Source of the DNA: Solirubrobacteraceae bacterium
GTDB taxonomy: Bacteria; Actinomycetota; Thermoleophilia; Solirubrobacterales; Solirubrobacteraceae
Reading direction: 5' to 3'
DNA: 10,230 nt
NCBI GenBank assembly: GCA_025935735.1
Contig: JAICUS010000173.1
Coordinates: forward strand, 1-10,230
Part shown: piece after piece, positions 6,883 to 10,230 of the stretch
How the letters are laid out: each line of letters starts with the position of its first letter
Position numbering within the stretch: position 1 is the stretch's first letter
Notes under the pieces: generated by a model
Database searches by the model: none
Told to the model about the DNA's origin: nothing
The model's input: the letters and a program-made list of their open reading frames with translations, nothing else
Program-made: the position numbers and the translations under genes

Positions 6883-8507
6883 TAGCCCGTCAGCCCTGCC
6901 TCCTTGAAGCGCAGGAGGCCGTCGCCGTAGAACTGCACGCCCGCCACCTTACGGCTTGCCCCGAGGTAGAGCTTGTCGTGCCAGATGTAGAGCAGCGGCG
7001 CGTCGTCGGCGATCAGCTTCTCGATCTGCGAGTAGATCTGCTTGCGCTTGTCCTGGTCGAGCGTGGTGCGCGACTGGTCGAGCAGCTGGTCCATCTGCGG
7101 ATTGGAGTAGCCGCTGTCGTTCAGCGAGCCCTTGGTGTCCACGAACTCGTGGATGTTGCCGTCCGGGTCGACGCGCCCCGACCAGCCGATCAGGCTCGTG
7201 TCGAACGTGCCGGCGTCCTGCTTGTCGAGCTGGGCGGTGAACTCGGTCGGCTGCAGCTTGACGTTGAACCCGGCCTCCTTGGCCATCGACTGGATGGCCT
7301 GGGCGATCCGCTGCTGGCGGGCGTCGCCGGCGCCGATCATCAGCGACACGGGGATCGGGGTCTTCACGCCGCTCTGCGACACGAGCTGCTTGGCCTTGGC
7401 CAGGTTGCGGCCCGGGCACTGCAGGTTGGGGTCGTGCCACGGGCTGACCGGTGAGATCGGCCCGCAGCCCGGGACCCCTCCGCCCTGGAGCGCGACCTTG
7501 GTGATCACGTTCGGGTCGATGGCCAGGCCGAGCGCCTGGCGCAGCTCCTTGTGCTGGCCCAGCGGCGTGTTGACCGGGTGGTAGGGCTTGCCCAGGCCGC
7601 TCGCGTTGCCGACGTTGATCGTGATCCCCTGGTAGCCCAGCGACGTGCGGGTGATCAGCTGGAGGTTCGGGTCGCTCTTGATCTGCGGGATGTCGGTGGC
7701 GTCGAGCCGCTCGGCCACGTCGACGTCGCCCGAGCGCAGGTTCTGCGCCCGCGCGTTGGGCTCGGTGATGATCTTGAAGACCAGCTTGTCGAGCTTGACC
7801 TTGCTCGCGTCGTAGTAGTCCGGCGCCTTCTTGAGCACGATCTGGTCGCCCTCGGTACGGCTGACGAACTGGAACGGGGCGACGCAGACGGGATCCTGGG
7901 AGAACTTGTCGCCGAGCTTCTTCAGCTGGGCGGGCGACATGATCATGCCGGAGCGGTCGGCGAGCAGCGACGTGAGCGGCGCGAACGCCTGATCGAGCGT
8001 CAGCTGGACGGTCGAGGGATCCACCACCTTGACCGCGGTGACCGGCGCGAGCTCTGAGGCGCGCGCCGAGTTCGCCAGCTTGCGATGGCGGTCGAGCGAC
8101 GTCTTGACGGCGGCGGCGTCGAGCTTGGTCCCGTCGTTGAACTTGAGCCCCTGGCGGATCCTGATCGTGACCGTCTTGCCGCCGTTGGAGAACTTGGGCA
8201 TGCCCGCCGCGAGCTGGGGAACGATGTTCAGGCTCGAGTCGACGTCGTAGAGCTTCTCGCACAGGTTGGCGAAGACGATGCGCCCGACGAAGGTGCGCGC
8301 GAGCGTCGGGTCGAGCATGTCCGGATCCTCGGCCAGCGCGACCGTGAGCGTGCCGCCCTTGTTGATCGAGCCGCTGTTAGGCGCGCCGCCGCTGCCCCCG
8401 CCGCCCGAGCCGCCACCGCCGCTATTGCCGCTGCCGCATCCCGCGGCGACCAGCGCAAGCACGAAGGCGGCGAGCGCCGCAGCGCTCGCTGTTGAGATCC
8501 GCCGCAT
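6882..8507 (-). CDS. Extracellular solute-binding lipoprotein, family 5 (peptide/nickel type)
   Basis: The substrate-capturing component of the importer, 541 residues. Residues 1-24 are a lipoprotein signal (MRRISTASAAALAAFVLALV then AAGC), with C24 as the lipidated residue. A glycine/serine linker, residues about 25-50, tethers the domain to the membrane. Family 5 signatures follow: AEDPDMLDPTLARTFVGRIV near the start, FANLCEKLYDVD, and the motif VTIRIRQGLKFNDGTKLDA close to residue 135. The remainder has the expected large two-lobe length. I chose the ATG at 8507 over an upstream ATG at 8567 because it gives a clean lipoprotein signal, it follows AGAGGAG by about eight bases, and the upstream extension would run through the promoter. 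It is the first gene of the operon. Family membership does not tell peptide from sugar, metal or other ligands. Confidence 0.95.
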   Translation of the reverse strand: MRRISTASAAALAAFVLALVAAGCGSGNSGGGGSGGGGSGGAPNSGSINKGGTLTVALAEDPDMLDPTLARTFVGRIVFANLCEKLYDVDSSLNIVPQLAAGMPKFSNGGKTVTIRIRQGLKFNDGTKLDAAAVKTSLDRHRKLANSARASELAPVTAVKVVDPSTVQLTLDQAFAPLTSLLADRSGMIMSPAQLKKLGDKFSQDPVCVAPFQFVSRTEGDQIVLKKAPDYYDASKVKLDKLVFKIITEPNARAQNLRSGDVDVAERLDATDIPQIKSDPNLQLITRTSLGYQGITINVGNASGLGKPYHPVNTPLGQHKELRQALGLAIDPNVITKVALQGGGVPGCGPISPVSPWHDPNLQCPGRNLAKAKQLVSQSGVKTPIPVSLMIGAGDARQQRIAQAIQSMAKEAGFNVKLQPTEFTAQLDKQDAGTFDTSLIGWSGRVDPDGNIHEFVDTKGSLNDSGYSNPQMDQLLDQSRTTLDQDKRKQIYSQIEKLIADDAPLLYIWHDKLYLGASRKVAGVQFYGDGLLRFKEAGLTG

Positions 8508-8523
8508 GGTCCGCTCCTCTCGA
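8508..8523 (-). promoter_or_regulatory. Ribosome binding site of the solute-binding protein
   Basis: Read on the minus strand, GAGAGGAGCGGACC precedes the ATG at 8507. AGGAG lies at a good spacing of about seven to eight bases. This decides the start codon against the upstream ATG at 8567. Confidence 0.7.
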
Positions 8524-8538
8524 CTCCAGCCGTCCGAA

Positions 8539-8567
8539 AGGGTAATTTGGATACAAGTTGACGTCAA
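8539..8567 (-). promoter_or_regulatory. Predicted promoter of the ABC importer operon
   Basis: On the minus strand, TTGACG (8567-8562) is a near-consensus -35 box. Exactly 17 bases later comes TACCCT (8544-8539), which keeps the TA---T frame common in high-GC -10 boxes. Transcription would start near 8531, leaving a short leader of about 24 bases that contains the ribosome site. The -35 box and spacer coincide with the repeated palindromic units of the predicted operator. Confidence 0.5.
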
Positions 8568-8577
8568 GTGGATACAG
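8547..8577. promoter_or_regulatory. Predicted GntR operator: three tandem TTG-N4-CAA-like units
   Basis: Three ten-base units occur side by side: TTGGATACAA (8547-8556), TTGACGTCAA (8558-8567, a perfect palindrome) and GTGGATACAG (8568-8577, 8 of 10 identical to the first). The core GGATACA repeats exactly 21 bases apart, about two helical turns. The first unit differs by one base from TTGTATACAA, the form of site often bound by FadR-type GntR proteins. The array overlies the -35 box and spacer of the operon promoter and the start codon of the GntR gene, which fits repression of the operon and of the regulator itself. Binding is inferred, not shown. Confidence 0.55.
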
Positions 8578-9301
8578 AAGCGGGCGCGGCGGCGCGGTTG
8601 ACGACCTCGCCGCGAGCATCCAGGCGCGGATCATGAGCGGGGAGATCCCCGTCGGCGCGCGCCTGCGGCAGGAGCACCTGGCGGCGGAGTACTCGGTCAG
8701 CCGCACCCCGGTGCGCGAGGCGCTGCGCAAACTGCAGGCCACGGGCACCGTCCTGCTGCGTCCCAACCAGGGCGCGATCGTGCGCGGCCCGACGGTGCGC
8801 GACATCCGCGAGGCCTACGAGGTGCGCGCCGAGCTCGAGGCGCTCGCCGCCGAGCTCGCCGCCTCGTGGATCACCGGCGCGGACCTCGAGCGCATGCGCA
8901 CGGCCGAGGAGGCCTTCGGCCGTGCCGCCGAGCGGCTCGGCCGGCGCCCGCCGGCCGAGCTCGCGGACGCCGGCGGCGACTGGTCACAGGCGAACGACCT
9001 CTTCCACGAAGCCGTGCTCGCCGGCGCCGGCAACGCCCGGCTCACCGAGATGGTGCTCGACCTGCACCGCACGTTCCCGCGCGGGCTGACCTGGAAGGCG
9101 CTGATGGAGGACGGGCGGCTCCTGCACGAGAACGCCGGCGAGCACCGGGCGATCCGCGAGGCGATCGAGGCCCGCGACGGCGTCGAGGCGCGCGGGCACA
9201 TGCGCCGTCACGTCCTGCACGCCGGCGAGCTGATCGCCCGCTGGTTCGAGCGCCACGGCGCGGCGGCGGCGGCGCGGCCCGCTGCCGACTGGCGCCGTTG
9301 A
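8558..9301 (+). CDS. GntR family transcriptional regulator, FadR/FCD subfamily
   Basis: A 247-residue DNA-binding regulator. The N-terminal winged helix (about 15-80) has DDLAASIQARIMSGEIPVGA, the recognition region SVSRTPVREALRKLQATG (46-63) and the wing RPNQGAIVRG (68-77). The all-helical FCD ligand domain follows (about 82-230). Its metal-site residues are visible: N146 and H150 in NDLFH, H196 in GEHRAI, and H218 in HMRRH. Such domains usually bind a metal and a small carboxylate effector. The start must be TTG at 8558: a stop lies five codons upstream in frame and the next candidate, an ATG at 8633, would cut off the first helix. No ribosome site precedes it; TAATTT at 8543-8548 could be a -10 box for a leaderless transcript. 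The gene is divergent from the importer, and probably regulates it. It ends one base from the stop of the convergent cyclase gene. Confidence 0.9.
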   Translation: MTSSGYRSGRGGAVDDLAASIQARIMSGEIPVGARLRQEHLAAEYSVSRTPVREALRKLQATGTVLLRPNQGAIVRGPTVRDIREAYEVRAELEALAAELAASWITGADLERMRTAEEAFGRAAERLGRRPPAELADAGGDWSQANDLFHEAVLAGAGNARLTEMVLDLHRTFPRGLTWKALMEDGRLLHENAGEHRAIREAIEARDGVEARGHMRRHVLHAGELIARWFERHGAAAAARPAADWRR

Positions 9302-9302
9302 G

Positions 9303-10230
9303 CTACTGGCTCTCGACAGCTTCCGCGGGCGCCTCGGGCTGAGGCTCCGGGACGTCGCCGTCGCGCAGCGACCAGAGCCGGACCTTGGCCTTGCGGCCGC
9401 GCACCTCCACCTCGCCGACGGGCACGAGGTCCTCGGCCGGGCGGGTGAGCATCTGGTGCGTCGAGTCCGAGACGTAGAGCTGGTGCGGCGTGCCCTTGGT
9501 CATGCCCTCCAGCCGCGCCGCGGTGTTGGTGGTGTCGCCCAGGGCGGTGTACTCGAGCCTTCGTTCTGAGCCCACGTTGCCGGACATGACCGGGCCGCTG
9601 TTGAGGCCGATGCCCATCTTGAAGCCGTCGTGCAGGCCCTGGTCGCGCAGCCACTGGTTGAAGCCCTGCAGCCGCTCGAGCATCTCGCGCGACGCCTCCA
9701 GCGCGCGGTCGGCGTGGTCGTCCTGCTGCAGCGGCGCGCCGAACACGGCCATGATGCCGTCGCCCATGTAGGCCACCAGCGTGCCGCCGTGGTCGAGGAT
9801 CGCCTCGCTCATCGCGGTCAGGTAGCGGTTGAGCGCCTCGATCACCTGCTCCGGCTCGAGCGTCTCGCTGAAGCTCGTGAAGCCGCGCAGGTCGCTGAAC
9901 AGCACCGTGGCCGCCCGGCGCACGCCGCCCAGCCGCACCCCGTCGGCGTCGGCCAGCACCTGGTCGACCACGGTCTCGGGGACGAAGCGCGCGAACGCGT
10001 CGCGGGCCTGCTCGCGCTCGAAGGCCACGGTCAGGCCGTTGATCGCCGCCGTGGCCAGCAGCGCGAGGACGCCGGCGACCAGCGCGTAGACGAAGCCGAC
10101 CGCGAGCGCGGTACGCAGGCCGGTGCGCAAGGCCACGAACGGCGTGATCACCGAGAGGGCGATGATCAGCAGGATGTTCAGCCACTTCGGCGCATCGTGC
10201 AGCGGGAAGCCGGCCAGCGCGGTGGCGATC
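9303..10230 (-). CDS. Membrane-anchored class III adenylate/guanylate cyclase, CHASE2-type (5' end outside window)
   Basis: The C-terminal 308 residues of a larger membrane signalling enzyme; the frame stays open through the right edge, so the GTG at 10151 is internal. The fragment opens with ATALAGFPLHDAPKWLNILL, which resembles the end of a CHASE2 sensor, and has hydrophobic helices at about 17-33 and 42-65. A short linker (FEREQARDAFARFVPETVVD) leads to the catalytic domain. Counting from the GTG at 10151, metal-binding aspartates are D87 (FSDLRGFTSF) and D131 (YMGDGIMAVFG), and transition-state residues N209 and R213 lie in GDTTNTAARLEG. T202 fits an adenine-type pocket, but the lysine usual in HGGTxxKxxGD is alanine (A127). 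An acidic, proline-rich tail (PEPQPEAPAEAVESQ) closes the protein. It would make cAMP or cGMP from the nucleotide triphosphate as a dimer, driven by an extracellular sensor. No link with the importer is evident. Confidence 0.88.
   Translation of the reverse strand, partial: IATALAGFPLHDAPKWLNILLIIALSVITPFVALRTGLRTALAVGFVYALVAGVLALLATAAINGLTVAFEREQARDAFARFVPETVVDQVLADADGVRLGGVRRAATVLFSDLRGFTSFSETLEPEQVIEALNRYLTAMSEAILDHGGTLVAYMGDGIMAVFGAPLQQDDHADRALEASREMLERLQGFNQWLRDQGLHDGFKMGIGLNSGPVMSGNVGSERRLEYTALGDTTNTAARLEGMTKGTPHQLYVSDSTHQMLTRPAEDLVPVGEVEVRGRKAKVRLWSLRDGDVPEPQPEAPAEAVESQ

Noticed and set aside
8508..8567. Upstream start (ATG at 8567) for the solute-binding protein
   Set aside because: It would place 20 extra residues before a complete lipoprotein signal and run through the promoter; the ATG at 8507 has a strong ribosome site.
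8568..8570. GTG at 8568 as start of the GntR regulator
   Set aside because: It is in a different frame from the winged-helix domain.
1..10230. tRNA, rRNA, CRISPR array, insertion sequence or defence island
   Set aside because: No cloverleaf, repeat-spacer pattern, transposase or terminal inverted repeats were seen on reading both strands.

Overview
The window is very GC-rich, with dense coding and a strong G/C preference at third codon positions. Together with a GntR/FCD regulator, a lipoprotein peptide-binding protein with a glycine-rich linker and a CHASE2-type cyclase, this suggests a high-GC actinobacterium. Thermoleophilia (Solirubrobacter or Conexibacter-like) is a guess from style only; there is no rRNA or marker gene to fix the taxonomy.

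Layout: (1) 1-166, minus strand, the N-terminus of an unrecognised protein that runs off the left edge. (2) 239-497, minus strand, remains of a small membrane protein whose reading frame appears broken at a run of five C. (3) 571-1572 and 1586-2122, minus strand, a secreted beta-helix protein and, just upstream of it, a small integral membrane protein; probably a two-gene unit. (4) 2123-2367, a non-coding stretch with a perfect palindrome and two hairpins. (5) 2368-3033, plus strand, an acidic soluble protein of unknown function. (6) 3037-8507, minus strand, a complete oligopeptide/dipeptide-type ABC importer in the order binding lipoprotein, permease, permease, ATPase, ATPase, with every gene joined to the next by a start-stop overlap. 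(7) 8558-9301, plus strand, a divergent GntR/FCD regulator. (8) 9303-10230, minus strand, the C-terminal part of a membrane-anchored class III nucleotide cyclase, cut by the right edge.

The core of the window is a regulated uptake system. The lipoprotein captures the substrate outside the membrane, the two permeases form the channel, and the two ATPases drive import. The divergent GntR protein probably controls the operon: between the two genes lie three tandem TTG-N4-CAA-like palindromic units that overlay the -35 box and spacer of the best operon promoter, and the only usable start codon of the regulator lies inside them. The transported substrate cannot be read from the sequence.

Most of the window is ordinary. 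The points most worth a second look are the operator/promoter/start-codon overlap, the frameshifted small membrane gene, the structured intergenic stretch, and a cyclase that lacks the usual substrate-selecting lysine. I found no RNA gene, insertion sequence, CRISPR array or attachment site.
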